From Zhongshania aquatica (GTDB lineage: Bacteria > Pseudomonadota > Gammaproteobacteria > Pseudomonadales > Spongiibacteraceae), in the NCBI RefSeq assembly GCF_027257955.1, contig NZ_JANZNQ010000018.1, positions 1-64,000 on the forward strand: 64,000 bases of DNA. Direction: 5' to 3'. Below the pieces are notes generated by a model that had not been told where the DNA came from, did not search any database, and worked only from the letters and a program-made list of their open reading frames with translations. Below, one piece after another: positions 17,123 through 27,614 of this stretch. How positions within the stretch are numbered: position 1 is the stretch's first letter; each line of letters opens with the position of its first letter. Position numbers and translations under genes: made by a program.

Positions 17123-19819
17123 ATGCTGACCAATTCGAGTAGCAAAGCGCCTGGCTTATCGCATCATAAATTCCAAGCACCGCTGGGCGAACAAAAACAA
17201 GTTCTCCGCAGCGAGCTGCTCGCACGTATCAGTCAGTTAGATGCTAGCCAATGTGTTGTTATTCAAGCCCCTGCTGGCCACGGTAAAACCACACTACTAA
17301 AGCAGATTCTGAGTGCGAGTAAATCGGCCGGAAAACTGACCGCGTGGCTAAAAATTGATGAAACTGATAACGATCTTAATCGACTACTATTGCACTTAGA
17401 CAAAATCGTAGGCGACTTAGAGGAAAGCCCACAAGCACAGCAGGGTGCAGTACCGAAAGAAAACTCCCTACCAAAGGGCCGAGCGGAGCGCTTTAATAAT
17501 AGGCTTGCGGAAATTGGTGCCGAGATACACTTATTTATTGATGACTTTCAATTTATTGAAGAACCAGACATTGAAATTCTTTTCAGGCATATTCTGAAAA
17601 ACCTACCTAACTCCGTCAGAATATTTATTGCGTCCCGATCATTGCCAAAGATTGGACTAACAGAGTTGCAAGTTGAGCAACGCTTAGAACTGCTGCGCTT
17701 TGAAGAAATTAAGTTTACCTTGCAGGAAACAAAAGACTTCTTTCATATTGAACATCAGCTGAGTTTAAGCGATGACGATCTATCTGTAATTTACAGTAGA
17801 TCCGAAGGTTGGGCCGCGGCGCTGCAATTATTCAGACTCACCCTGGCGAAGCGCAGTGTCAAAGATTCACTGAACAATCTCGAATCTTACACACCGTTTC
17901 AAATTACCGAGTACCTCGCCAGCAATGTTTTGCAGCAACAAGCCGGAGATACTCAGGACTTTTTACTCTACTGCTCACTTTTACCAAAAATGTGTGCGCC
18001 GCTATGTGAAAAAGTGACCGGTCGTAGAGACGCACAGGAAATTTTAGAGCAACTCGAACATCAAGGTTTATTTTTAAACAATATCGACAATGAAAACTAT
18101 TGGTTCCAGTTCCACAGATTGTTCGCTGACTATTTAAAGGGAGTATTGCGGAAACGCTCACCTACACGCTGCCGACAAATTCATAGCGATGCGGCAACTT
18201 GGTTTTTAGAACACGAGTTATACGAAGATGCTTTATTCCACGCAGTGGAAGCACAAGACTATGAGCTAGCAACACACGCAATGGATATTTGGGCAACGGA
18301 TCAAATAACCAGTGCATGCCTTCACTCAGTTGAGCGCTGGGCTGAAAAGATTCCATTAAGTCATATTTTTGAACGGCCAAGCCTAATCGTTAAAATAACC
18401 TGGGCACTCACATTTTTACGGCGCCGGGCCAAGGTACTACCGTACCTAGATGAACTCAAAAAACTTGGCGAGAAAAAGTTAGATTGGCAATTTTCTATAG
18501 AGCGTCAAATCACGATGGCGGTGGTTGAAATGGCACTTGATCATCTTGATCAAGCATTTGAGAATGTCGCCGACATCAAAACCGAAAACCACGAGGCTAG
18601 AGGATTTTGGGCATTTGAACTTGGCGCCGCCGCAAATATACAGGCCTCCCGTAGAATCGCATATGGTAATTTCTCGGCGGCGCGCTACCACATTGCTGTG
18701 GGTAGAAATCATAATCACGGCGACAGCGCGCCCTTTCTGGCCGGATACAATACCGGCCTAACGATTATCAGTAGCTATCTTCAAGGAAGTATCAACGACG
18801 CCTATGAACGCAGTATTTCTGTTTTAAAAGCTAAGGGGCTGAACATTGAAGAGTCCTACGCCGCCACCGCAGCAGTCTGCTGCACTCTTTTCCCTCTGTA
18901 CGAAAAAAACGACTTCGACACCGCTATTCAAGTGTTTGAACAATATCATCAAGAGATCAATACCGGCCTACTCCCCGATTTTGTTTCTGCAGCCTATCTA
19001 CCGATGATTAGAATTTATGATGCGAAAGGTGAACGAAGCAAAGCCCGAGAGCTACTAGACACATTAGAAGACATCGCGATTAGTGCAAATTGGCCAAGAA
19101 TCCTTCAGCTATGTAGTTGGGAAAATATCCGTCGTGAGCTGTTAAATGACAATAGCCAAAATTGTTCTATCACTATCAACACGCCCGGCAATACAGAACT
19201 GAATTTTGTCGCGCCACCATTTCTGAGCTTTTCAGACGCACTGGAGAATGCAGCCCTTAGTCGCCTTCGTCTTGAGGTACATACATGCCCAAATGATGAA
19301 ACAACCGCGAAGCTCCAAGACGCCATCGCGCAAGCGCAAAGCCATAATCTAATACCGAGGGAGATCAAACTCCACCTGCTCAATGCCATCTTGAATATTA
19401 ATAAAGGAAATACCAATCAGTCCGACAGCGAACTCAAAACCGCTATGACACTGGCCGCCGAATACGGCGTGGTGAGAAGTGTCTTAGACGAGGGACCAAG
19501 GGTGATTCAACTGCTGAAATCGCATCTTAATGGCAGTTGGTCCAGCGTATTGAATCACTACATCAAATTTTTACTTAGTCATTGCGACCAAACAGTAGAC
19601 ATTTTAGAAACAGAAACGGAATTATTAGAAGCACTCACATCGCGAGAAATGCAAATATTGTCACTTCTCGCCAAAGGGGAAACCAATAAGAATATAGCGC
19701 GCAACCTCTTCGTGTCAGAAAACACCGTTAAATTTCATTTAAAAAATATCTTTAACAAGCTCGATGTCAGCACACGCACTCAGGCAATTAGCAGCGCAAC
19801 GCTTTTGGGACTGATTTAA
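17123..19819 (+). CDS. MalT-like LuxR-family (LAL) transcriptional regulator
   Basis: 898 residues. N-terminal STAND-type ATPase: Walker A APAGHGKTT at 49-57 and Walker B-like IHLFIDDFQ about 145; winged-helix and TPR-like helical middle. The C-terminal LuxR HTH (last about 65 residues) starts LTSREMQILSLLAKGETNK and has SENTVKFHLKNIF as recognition helix. MalT and AlkS-type proteins sense a small inducer in the helical domain and activate catabolic operons when ATP-bound. It follows the MDR gene on the same strand and sits next to the ketone carboxylase island, the likely target. It converges with glgA at 22 bp, so a role in glycogen control is possible but less likely. Confidence 0.9.
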   Translation: MLTNSSSKAPGLSHHKFQAPLGEQKQVLRSELLARISQLDASQCVVIQAPAGHGKTTLLKQILSASKSAGKLTAWLKIDETDNDLNRLLLHLDKIVGDLEESPQAQQGAVPKENSLPKGRAERFNNRLAEIGAEIHLFIDDFQFIEEPDIEILFRHILKNLPNSVRIFIASRSLPKIGLTELQVEQRLELLRFEEIKFTLQETKDFFHIEHQLSLSDDDLSVIYSRSEGWAAALQLFRLTLAKRSVKDSLNNLESYTPFQITEYLASNVLQQQAGDTQDFLLYCSLLPKMCAPLCEKVTGRRDAQEILEQLEHQGLFLNNIDNENYWFQFHRLFADYLKGVLRKRSPTRCRQIHSDAATWFLEHELYEDALFHAVEAQDYELATHAMDIWATDQITSACLHSVERWAEKIPLSHIFERPSLIVKITWALTFLRRRAKVLPYLDELKKLGEKKLDWQFSIERQITMAVVEMALDHLDQAFENVADIKTENHEARGFWAFELGAAANIQASRRIAYGNFSAARYHIAVGRNHNHGDSAPFLAGYNTGLTIISSYLQGSINDAYERSISVLKAKGLNIEESYAATAAVCCTLFPLYEKNDFDTAIQVFEQYHQEINTGLLPDFVSAAYLPMIRIYDAKGERSKARELLDTLEDIAISANWPRILQLCSWENIRRELLNDNSQNCSITINTPGNTELNFVAPPFLSFSDALENAALSRLRLEVHTCPNDETTAKLQDAIAQAQSHNLIPREIKLHLLNAILNINKGNTNQSDSELKTAMTLAAEYGVVRSVLDEGPRVIQLLKSHLNGSWSSVLNHYIKFLLSHCDQTVDILETETELLEALTSREMQILSLLAKGETNKNIARNLFVSENTVKFHLKNIFNKLDVSTRTQAISSATLLGLI

Positions 19820-19841
19820 CAATCTCGCTTAATAATCCTAT

Positions 19842-21404
19842 TTAACTATACAGCTGCGATACATAGTCCTTAGCGGCGTTGGACCAAAGAAAACGACTGT
19901 CTTTGGCGCGTTTGCGAATACTATTCCAATCCTCGGGTTTCTGGCTGCGCAAGATAAGAATGTCATCAAAACGCCGAATCATATTCTGCATCTGCTGCAG
20001 CTGATTAGCGCCGCTGAACGCAAATCCATTTTCGCCGTCGATGACGGTGTCAATCAATCCACCCACATGATGAACTAAGCAGGGCTGGCCGGCCCGCATT
20101 GCCAACATCTGGCTGATACCGCAGGGTTCGAAAGAGCTCGGCATTAGAAATAAATCGCCTGAGTCATAAAGTACATCGGTTAGGGTATCCGCATAACCGC
20201 ACAAAAACATGAAGTTCTGGTGCCGTGCGGAAATATCGACCAGTTTTTGTTCGAGTATAGTGTCGCCGCTGCCGAGCAAGATCATCCGCCCTTCTGTGCC
20301 CAAGCGCTCCAATAAATGCTCTAACGCCGGACGACCATCAGGCATATTTTTCAGTAACAATGTAACTTTCTGATCAGTTAGGCGACCTACCGAGGTCATT
20401 AAAAAATTATTGCCCGCACCACCGCCGGTGCGGCGCCAAATATCGGCCCTGCGCAAAGCTAATAAATTACTATTTGTTACTAAGGGCGTTGCGGCAACCC
20501 ACTGCAATAACTGCGTCTCGGCAGCATCTAATAATTGATTTAGGCGATAGCGCGAGGTTTTAGTTTTGGGGTATTCCGCGCCATTGAGGATGCCTTTTAA
20601 ACGTCCTTCAGAGGCCGCCCTACGTAAATCATCTTCCAAGCCCTCTCCACCGACATAACCAGACTCAATATTACTCGGAGCCTGTATTTCCCGCGCATAG
20701 CTTGGTGACACGGCCTGCACTCGGTCGCAGAGGTTAATGCCCATCCGCATAGGGTTTACACATTGTGAATAGCGAGTATCGACAATCTCTTGGGGATAAT
20801 CATGGAGCTGGGGAAACCATGCATGTAAAGACGACTCATCACCTTCAACGGGCCGAACCCCTTGCAGCGAAAGATTATGAATGGTGTAAACCATGCGGTG
20901 TTTGGCTAGGCTCTGATAAGCAGGCATATAGCGCACCAGCAAGGCAATAAATGCAGCGTGCCAATCATGTAAATGAATGACGTCTAGTTTTGGCCAATAC
21001 TGTTCAATACAGGCTTGCGCCACCGCGACGCCGAACAAGGCAAACTTTGATGCATCTGAGGCAAAGGGGCGACCCGGTGGATCATTACAATAAATCTTGC
21101 CACTGCCACAGGGAGCAAACAGGGGATGATCAACAACCCAGCAGCGCACTCCGTCTGTGAGTTTGTCGCTAGTTAATTCAAAAATCTCAAGATGTTCACC
21201 GACGCCTCTGAACGACACATCTACAGCGCCAACACGCTTAGCGCCGGGCAATTTAGAGAAGTGCTGGTAACCGGGAATAACAACATCCACTTGATGTCCT
21301 AACTCAGCCAGCGCAGCGGGAATATCACGAATGACATCGCCGATACCGCCAACCTTACCGCCCGGCAAGACCGCATTTTCTGCGGCTACCATTAAAATTT
21401 TCAT
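19842..21404 (-). CDS. glgA: Glycogen synthase
   Basis: 520 residues, GT5 family. N-terminal ADP-glucose-binding motif KVGGIGDV (about 16-23) replaces the usual KTGGLADV, and the catalytic E-x7-E region reads SSFEPCGISQ around 435. It transfers glucose from ADP-glucose to the non-reducing end of glycogen in the cytoplasm. It is the last gene of the malQ-glgB-glgX-glgP-glgC-glgA operon, 57 bp after glgC. Length is slightly above E. coli GlgA (477). Start ATG 21404 lacks a strong Shine-Dalgarno (GAGGA about 14 bases upstream). Confidence 0.93.
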   Translation of the reverse strand: MKILMVAAENAVLPGGKVGGIGDVIRDIPAALAELGHQVDVVIPGYQHFSKLPGAKRVGAVDVSFRGVGEHLEIFELTSDKLTDGVRCWVVDHPLFAPCGSGKIYCNDPPGRPFASDASKFALFGVAVAQACIEQYWPKLDVIHLHDWHAAFIALLVRYMPAYQSLAKHRMVYTIHNLSLQGVRPVEGDESSLHAWFPQLHDYPQEIVDTRYSQCVNPMRMGINLCDRVQAVSPSYAREIQAPSNIESGYVGGEGLEDDLRRAASEGRLKGILNGAEYPKTKTSRYRLNQLLDAAETQLLQWVAATPLVTNSNLLALRRADIWRRTGGGAGNNFLMTSVGRLTDQKVTLLLKNMPDGRPALEHLLERLGTEGRMILLGSGDTILEQKLVDISARHQNFMFLCGYADTLTDVLYDSGDLFLMPSSFEPCGISQMLAMRAGQPCLVHHVGGLIDTVIDGENGFAFSGANQLQQMQNMIRRFDDILILRSQKPEDWNSIRKRAKDSRFLWSNAAKDYVSQLYS

Positions 21405-21461
21405 CTATTTAACGCAATCCTCGATGAATCAAATTTTTAATACCGACACTGCATAAGCGCT

Positions 21462-22736
21462 CTATAAGAAACCTTCCGGTTGTCCCAGCATGCCCCTTGT
21501 CACCAGCACAACGCCACCCTCGGTGACCCGAAATCCCCGTGCCCGATCTTCTTCGTGATCGTAGCCAATAACCATACCTTCGGGAATCACACAGCTGCGA
21601 TCAATAATACACTTCTTTAACTTCACGTTGCGACCAACTTCCACATTAGGCAGTAATACTGAATGTTCGACTGTCGAATAGGAATGCAGTCTTACGCTGG
21701 AAAAAAGGATAGATCGGCGAACCAAGCTCCCCGACACGATACACCCACCAGAAACCAACGAATCGACCGCCATGCCACGCCGGTTATCATCGTCGAAGAC
21801 AAACTTAGCCGGCGGCAATTGTTCCTGATATGTCCATAAAGGCCAATTAGGGTCGTACAAATCCAATAGCGGCGTTGTTTGAATCATTTCCATATTGGCC
21901 TGCCAATACGAATCTAAGGTACCAACATCCCGCCAATACGCCTCTTGACCTTCAACACTGCTACGAAATGGAACGGCCTTAATATTGCCAAGACGAATTA
22001 GGCGAGGAATGAGGTCATGGCCAAAATCGTGGCTAGACGCTTTGTTTCTGGCGTCCTCATTGAGTGCTTCAAAAAGAAACTCTGTGGTAAAAACGTAGTT
22101 ACCCATCGACGCCAGCACTTTATCACTCTTACCTGGAACCGTAGCGGGCTTTGCGGGCTTCTCTTCAAAGGCGATGACCCGACCAGTATCATCAACTTCC
22201 AGCACCCCAAAACGTCCCGCGGCCTCTTCCACCGAGACTTCAAGACAACTTACGGTCATATCAGCGCCGCTCTCATAGTGCTCTGCCAACAACTCGCCGT
22301 AATCCATTTTGTAAATATGATCACCGGAAAGAATTAATACGTATTTTGGCCGTTCCGCTCTAATAATATCGATGTTTTGCCAAATCGCATCGGCGGTGCC
22401 CAAATACCAATCGTTTGAGTAACGTTGGGAGGCGGGTAATATTTCAACCCCCTCTCCCAGTTCTTTTTTGAAGTGACTCCAACCGCGCACCAAATGCCGA
22501 ACCAGTGAATGGGATTTATATTGCGTCAATACACCTACATTGCGGATGCCGGAATTAATGCAGTTTGAAAGCGGAAAATCGATAATTCGATATTTTCCCG
22601 CAAAATACAGCGCGGGTTTCGCTCGCCACTGTGTCAGCTCATGCAGACGGGAACCACGCCCGCCCGCCAATACCAGTGCCATAGTCGATTTGGTGAGTCG
22701 GCTAACGTAACGTCCATTCAGTTCATTCACGGCCAT
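21462..22736 (-). CDS. glgC: Glucose-1-phosphate adenylyltransferase
   Basis: 424 residues. Nucleotidyltransferase with [13 protein letters not shown] (about 22-34), the [18 protein letters not shown] allosteric/substrate segment, GDHIYKMDY about 140 and a left-handed beta-helix C-terminus. It makes ADP-glucose from ATP and glucose-1-P, the committed step of glycogen synthesis, and is usually activated by glycolytic intermediates. Start choice is ambiguous: ATG 22736 lies only one base after AAGGAG, while GTG 22730 has ideal seven-base spacing and would shorten the protein by two residues. Confidence 0.95.
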   Translation of the reverse strand: MAVNELNGRYVSRLTKSTMALVLAGGRGSRLHELTQWRAKPALYFAGKYRIIDFPLSNCINSGIRNVGVLTQYKSHSLVRHLVRGWSHFKKELGEGVEILPASQRYSNDWYLGTADAIWQNIDIIRAERPKYVLILSGDHIYKMDYGELLAEHYESGADMTVSCLEVSVEEAAGRFGVLEVDDTGRVIAFEEKPAKPATVPGKSDKVLASMGNYVFTTEFLFEALNEDARNKASSHDFGHDLIPRLIRLGNIKAVPFRSSVEGQEAYWRDVGTLDSYWQANMEMIQTTPLLDLYDPNWPLWTYQEQLPPAKFVFDDDNRRGMAVDSLVSGGCIVSGSLVRRSILFSSVRLHSYSTVEHSVLLPNVEVGRNVKLKKCIIDRSCVIPEGMVIGYDHEEDRARGFRVTEGGVVLVTRGMLGQPEGFL

Positions 22737-22929
22737 TCTCCTTGATAATTATATAAGGCGTCCGATACTTAAGCCCCGTCGTCACTTTGCAAAAAAATAG
22801 ATCGCAGGCGTAAACGTCTGGGTCATGTTTCAATTCAGCGACATACAAAAGCGGGCAAAACCTTTCCAACTCAGCCGCGTTGATAAATATCAAGCGCCGC
22901 TAAATACTTAATGCTAAACAAGCAAATTA

Positions 22930-25386
22930 CTAAACATCCCGATACCAAATTTCATCTCGGTATTGCTTGATGGTTCGATCACTAGAAAATTCACCGCTGG
23001 ACGCCGTATTCAATACCGCCATCCTCGCCCACATGGGTTTGTCGGCATAAACATCGCAAACCCGTTGTTGAGCATCAATATAGCTACGAAAGTCTGCCGC
23101 TATCATCCAAGGATCTGTGGGACTGCGGATGGCTTGAGTGATGGGGTCGAAGATACCCTTCTCAAAAAGATTGAACTGACCACTTTCGAGCAAACTCATT
23201 ACCCTGTTTAGATCTGGGTCTGCCGCTATAATCGAGTTTGGATCGTAGTTTGTATGAGCTTGTTCAACCTCTGCGGCGGTCATACCAAAAAGGAAAAAGT
23301 TGTCTGCACCTACGGCATTACGGATCTCGATATTCGCACCATCTAATGTTCCAATCGTCACCGCGCCGTTCATCATAAATTTCATATTGCCGGTGCCCGA
23401 CGCCTCTTTACCCGCGGTGGATATTTGTTCGGAAAGATCGGTACCAGGACAAATGCGTTCCATCGCCGTTACCCGGAAATTTGGAAAGAACGCCACCCGC
23501 AACCAAGGCCGCGCCCGCGCGTCGCGATTAACCACCTCGGCAACACTATTGACCAATTTAATAATGAGCTTGGCAATAAAATAACCGGGGGCAGCTTTGC
23601 CGCCCAGTAATACGCAACGGGGGTACATGCCATTGGTATCGCCGCGAGTAATTCGGTCGTATAGATGAACAATATGCAGTACATTCAACAATTGACGCTT
23701 GTATTCATGGATACGTTTAACCTGCACGTCAAAAATCATATTTGTATCAAAACTGACGCCGCAATCATGTGCCACTAGGGCCGCCAATCTTTCTTTATTG
23801 CTAAGCTTAATCGCCATAAAACGTTCAGCGAAAGCGCTGTCTTCGGCATACACTTTTAGCTTTTCTAGCTCAGATAGGTCTTTAACCCAACCATCACCAA
23901 TCGTTTCAACAAGCAGTGACGCTAAACCACGATTACAATGAGCCAGCCAACGCCGAGGTGTGACACCATTGGTTTTATTATTGAATTTCTCCGGCCACAG
24001 TTCGTAAAAATCACGAAACAAACCTTTCTCCAGTAACTCGGTATGTAAAGCGGCAACACCGTTCACCGAGTAGCTCCCAACGATAGCTAGATAAGCCATA
24101 CGAATATGCCGGTTGTCGCCCTCCCCAACAATCGACATTCGGCGAAGCCGATCAACATCGGCTGGCCATTTCTCTGCAACTTGGGCTAGAAAACGTGCAT
24201 TAATCTCGTAAATAATTTCCAACAGACGGGGCAGCAATTCACCAAACAGCTCCACCGACCATGTCTCTAAGGCCTCTGGCAATAAAGTGTGATTGGTATA
24301 GGCCATGGTTGCCGTGGTAATCGTCCACGCCTGCTCCCATTCCATCCAGTAGTGATCGACAAGCAGACGCATGAGTTCTGCAACCGCGATAGCGGGGTGG
24401 GTATCGTTTAACTGGAACACATTATTCTTGGCAAAATTAGTAAAATCTCTACCGTAGCGACGCTCCCAATTGTGTAGCACATCCTGCAAACTCGCCGACA
24501 CCAAAAAATATTGCTGACGTAGTCGAAGCGCTTTTCCCTGTACGCTAGAGTCATTGGGGTAAAGCACCATGGTAATTAATTCAGCGCGGTTTTTAGCCGC
24601 TACCGCGTCGGTGTAATCCCCCGCATGAAATTCATCAAGATTGAATTCATCCGTCGCTTCCGCATTCCATAGGCGCAAGGTATTTACCGTTTCATTACGA
24701 TATCCGGGAACGGGCATATCGTAGGGAATGGCCAACACATCATTGGTATTGACCCAGTGAACCCGCTTGTGGCCGTGATCGTCATGATAATACTCGGTGC
24801 GCCCGCGAAATTTTACGACGCGGGTATATTCTGGGGTTTCCAACTCCCAAAGATTGCCATGTCGCAACCACATATCTGGGCGTTCTACTTGGTAGCCATT
24901 GCGAATAGTCTGCTGAAACATGCCATAGTGATAACGCAAACCGTAACCTGTAACAGGAATATTTAGGGTTGCGCAGCTGTCTAGAAAACATGCCGCTAAA
25001 CGCCCTAAGCCACCATTACCGAGCCCAGCGTCCACTTCTTCAGATTCAATATCTTCTAGCTCGCAAGCGTGTTCGTGCAAGGCGTCTTTTACCGACTCTT
25101 CAAGATCGAGATTAAGAATCGCGTTCTGCAAGCTGCGTCCGACCAGAAACTCCAGAGACAGATAACTGATCCTAGTTGGATCCTCGTGATGATGGCAGCG
25201 TGTGGCGCGCCAACTGGAGATGAGTCGATCACGAACCGTTTTCCCCAAGGATTTATAAAGGTAATGATGGGAAGTATTAACGTCACAGTTATCCCTGCCC
25301 AAGGTCAAATTTAGATGCCGATCCAAATCCTTGCTCAGCTTTTTACCCGCAGTGTTAGATGAAGACGACATTTGTTTTTTCATCAT
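22930..25386 (-). CDS. glgP: Glycogen phosphorylase
   Basis: 818 residues, GT35 family. PLP-binding lysine in GTGNMKFMMNGAVTIGTLDG (about residue 660); other family blocks such as EVDAGLGNGGLGRLAACFLDS (about 115) and NLWELE are intact. It releases glucose-1-P from glycogen ends. Placed between glgX and glgC, giving one operon for both synthesis and breakdown. Gaps of about 109 bp upstream and 193 bp downstream are the largest inside the operon and could hold secondary promoters. Tandem ATG codons at 25386 and 25383 make the exact start ambiguous by one codon. Confidence 0.95.
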   Translation of the reverse strand: MMKKQMSSSSNTAGKKLSKDLDRHLNLTLGRDNCDVNTSHHYLYKSLGKTVRDRLISSWRATRCHHHEDPTRISYLSLEFLVGRSLQNAILNLDLEESVKDALHEHACELEDIESEEVDAGLGNGGLGRLAACFLDSCATLNIPVTGYGLRYHYGMFQQTIRNGYQVERPDMWLRHGNLWELETPEYTRVVKFRGRTEYYHDDHGHKRVHWVNTNDVLAIPYDMPVPGYRNETVNTLRLWNAEATDEFNLDEFHAGDYTDAVAAKNRAELITMVLYPNDSSVQGKALRLRQQYFLVSASLQDVLHNWERRYGRDFTNFAKNNVFQLNDTHPAIAVAELMRLLVDHYWMEWEQAWTITTATMAYTNHTLLPEALETWSVELFGELLPRLLEIIYEINARFLAQVAEKWPADVDRLRRMSIVGEGDNRHIRMAYLAIVGSYSVNGVAALHTELLEKGLFRDFYELWPEKFNNKTNGVTPRRWLAHCNRGLASLLVETIGDGWVKDLSELEKLKVYAEDSAFAERFMAIKLSNKERLAALVAHDCGVSFDTNMIFDVQVKRIHEYKRQLLNVLHIVHLYDRITRGDTNGMYPRCVLLGGKAAPGYFIAKLIIKLVNSVAEVVNRDARARPWLRVAFFPNFRVTAMERICPGTDLSEQISTAGKEASGTGNMKFMMNGAVTIGTLDGANIEIRNAVGADNFFLFGMTAAEVEQAHTNYDPNSIIAADPDLNRVMSLLESGQFNLFEKGIFDPITQAIRSPTDPWMIAADFRSYIDAQQRVCDVYADKPMWARMAVLNTASSGEFSSDRTIKQYRDEIWYRDV

Positions 25387-25495
25387 GCAATTCCCAATCA
25401 GACACTCATTAATAGGTCATCAAACAGACCGCCCACTAACCAAAAACCTCTTTTTCAAACGCGACGCGATTACCTCGTCGCGATGACGTATCGCC

Positions 25496-27604
25496 TTACA
25501 CATTAAAATCGCGAGGGATGTCGCCGGCAGCAAATATCTGCGTCGAAAACGGCGCTAGCGATATAAGCTCACCACCGCGATCCAATTTATCGTCGCAGAC
25601 ACCGCTCTCTAATACGGTATCAATCAACCGAAGCCAGTGATCAAATTCACAGCTCGGCAGAGTAAAATTTTGCGGCTGATCATGTGCGTTAAATATCACC
25701 AACAGTAATCGCTCAACATCGCCAGGTGGCGAGGAATGCTCCACCAATAGGTAACCTAATAATTGATTATGTGACTCATGCCAGTGCGCTTCTCGCATGA
25801 GCTTGCCATCGCCGTTCAACCACTGAATACCGTCGCCGGCCAGTACGCCGGGATGGTGACGATAGCGATCCGGCTCTAGCACAGAGAACTGCCGACGCAG
25901 AGCAAGCATGCGACGAGTAAACCCGGTTAATTCCTCGGCCTCGCTCGACACCGTCCAGTCAAGCCAATTCATGGCATTGTCTTGGCAGTAGGCATTGTTA
26001 TTGCCCTGCTGGCTGCGATACCGCTCATCACCGGCCAGAATCATTGGCACGCCCTGCGAGACGGCCAATGTGGCAATAAAATTTCGTTGTTGGCGACGTC
26101 GCAAGACTTCGATTTCAGGATTACTACTCTCGCCCTCTTCGCCGTAATTACGACTCAGATTTCCCCGATGACCGTCGTTATTGTCCTCTTGATTCGCTTC
26201 GTTATGACGCTGCTCGTAGCAAACGGTATCCCTTAAGGTGAATCCATCGTGGCTGGTAACATAGTTAATACTGGCATAGGGCTTGTGGCCCGCTTGCTCA
26301 AAAATATCGCCGGAGCCATGAAGGCGACGAGCGAGCTCAGGAAGCACACCTTTATCACCGCGCCAGAAGCGTCGCACTGTGTCTCGATAGCTATCATTCC
26401 ACTGCGCCCAATCCGCGGGGAACCGTCCCAGCTGATAGCCCCCCGGCCCGAGATCCCAAGGTTCGGCGATCATCTTGCGGGTTGATAATATGGGGTCTTG
26501 TGCCATCATCTGGAACAGTGCCGCGTCCTTGCTAAAGCCATTTTCTTGCCGACCCAAGACCGTCGCTAAGTCAAAGCGAAAACCATCCACACACATGTCA
26601 TCGGCCCAAAAACGCAGACTATCCATGACCATTTGGGCGACCCGTGGGTGACGCATATTCAGGGTATTTCCGCAGCCAGTATCATTTACATATAAGCGCT
26701 TATCACCGGGCAATAGGTGGTAATAGGAGGCATTATCTATGCCACGAAAGCTGAGCGTTGGCCCGAGGTGATTCCCTTCGCAACTGTGGTTGTAAACAAC
26801 ATCAAGAATGACCTCCATTCCGGCATCGTGAAAACGATCCACCATCTGCCTAAATTCCATGATGTCGTCGCTGGCAAAATAGGATTGCTGGGCCGTAAAA
26901 AAAGACAGACTGTTGTAGCCCCAATAATTACTGAGCCCCTTCTGATTAAGAAATATTTCGTCGATATGACTATGCACCGGCAATAATTCAATACTGCTAA
27001 TACCCAGTGACTTAAGATACTCAATAATTTTAGGCTGACTTAAACCGGCGAAGGTGCCGCGCAAGGACTCGGGCACATCGCGGTGTCGCATGGTAAAACC
27101 GCGCACATGGGTTTCAAATAAAATGGTCTTATGCCAAGGCACCAGATGGCGGCCAGATCCGCATCGATTTGATACATCGGTGACAACTGCCTTTGGCATC
27201 CAATTAGCATTATCACTGCTATCAAAGGAGAGATCCTCCCGGGGATCTTGGCGGTCGTAGGCAAAATGTGATTCGTGCCACTGAAACTGCCCTTTTAGCT
27301 GTTTCGCGTAGGGGTCGAGCAATAATTTGTGATGATTAAAACGGTGACCGCTAGCCGGATCATAACTGCCATACACGCGGTAGCCATAACACTGGCCCGC
27401 TCTGATACCCGGCAAATAACCGTGCCAGATGTCATTAGTCTTTTCCGCCAACATGATTCGTTCTATTTCTTGCACGCCTTGAGGGTCAAAAAGACAAAGT
27501 TCTACCGCACTCGCATTGGCAGAAAACAAGGCGAAGTTGGTGCCGTCTTCATCAACGGTGGCACCTAAGGGAGAGGCATATCCTGATCTGAGCTCGGTAC
27601 TCAT
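25496..27604 (-). CDS. glgX: Glycogen debranching enzyme (isoamylase type)
   Basis: 702 residues, GH13 subfamily 11: N-terminal CBM48 (GATVDEDGTNFALFSANA), catalytic blocks DVVYNH, DGFRFDLA (nucleophile Asp), IAEPWDLG (Glu acid/base) and TSHDG. It hydrolyses alpha-1,6 branches of phosphorylase-trimmed glycogen. It starts 10 bp after glgB, a tight operon junction. Length and all catalytic residues are normal for GlgX. Confidence 0.95.
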   Translation of the reverse strand: MSTELRSGYASPLGATVDEDGTNFALFSANASAVELCLFDPQGVQEIERIMLAEKTNDIWHGYLPGIRAGQCYGYRVYGSYDPASGHRFNHHKLLLDPYAKQLKGQFQWHESHFAYDRQDPREDLSFDSSDNANWMPKAVVTDVSNRCGSGRHLVPWHKTILFETHVRGFTMRHRDVPESLRGTFAGLSQPKIIEYLKSLGISSIELLPVHSHIDEIFLNQKGLSNYWGYNSLSFFTAQQSYFASDDIMEFRQMVDRFHDAGMEVILDVVYNHSCEGNHLGPTLSFRGIDNASYYHLLPGDKRLYVNDTGCGNTLNMRHPRVAQMVMDSLRFWADDMCVDGFRFDLATVLGRQENGFSKDAALFQMMAQDPILSTRKMIAEPWDLGPGGYQLGRFPADWAQWNDSYRDTVRRFWRGDKGVLPELARRLHGSGDIFEQAGHKPYASINYVTSHDGFTLRDTVCYEQRHNEANQEDNNDGHRGNLSRNYGEEGESSNPEIEVLRRRQQRNFIATLAVSQGVPMILAGDERYRSQQGNNNAYCQDNAMNWLDWTVSSEAEELTGFTRRMLALRRQFSVLEPDRYRHHPGVLAGDGIQWLNGDGKLMREAHWHESHNQLLGYLLVEHSSPPGDVERLLLVIFNAHDQPQNFTLPSCEFDHWLRLIDTVLESGVCDDKLDRGGELISLAPFSTQIFAAGDIPRDFNV

Positions 27605-27614
27605 AAACTCATTC

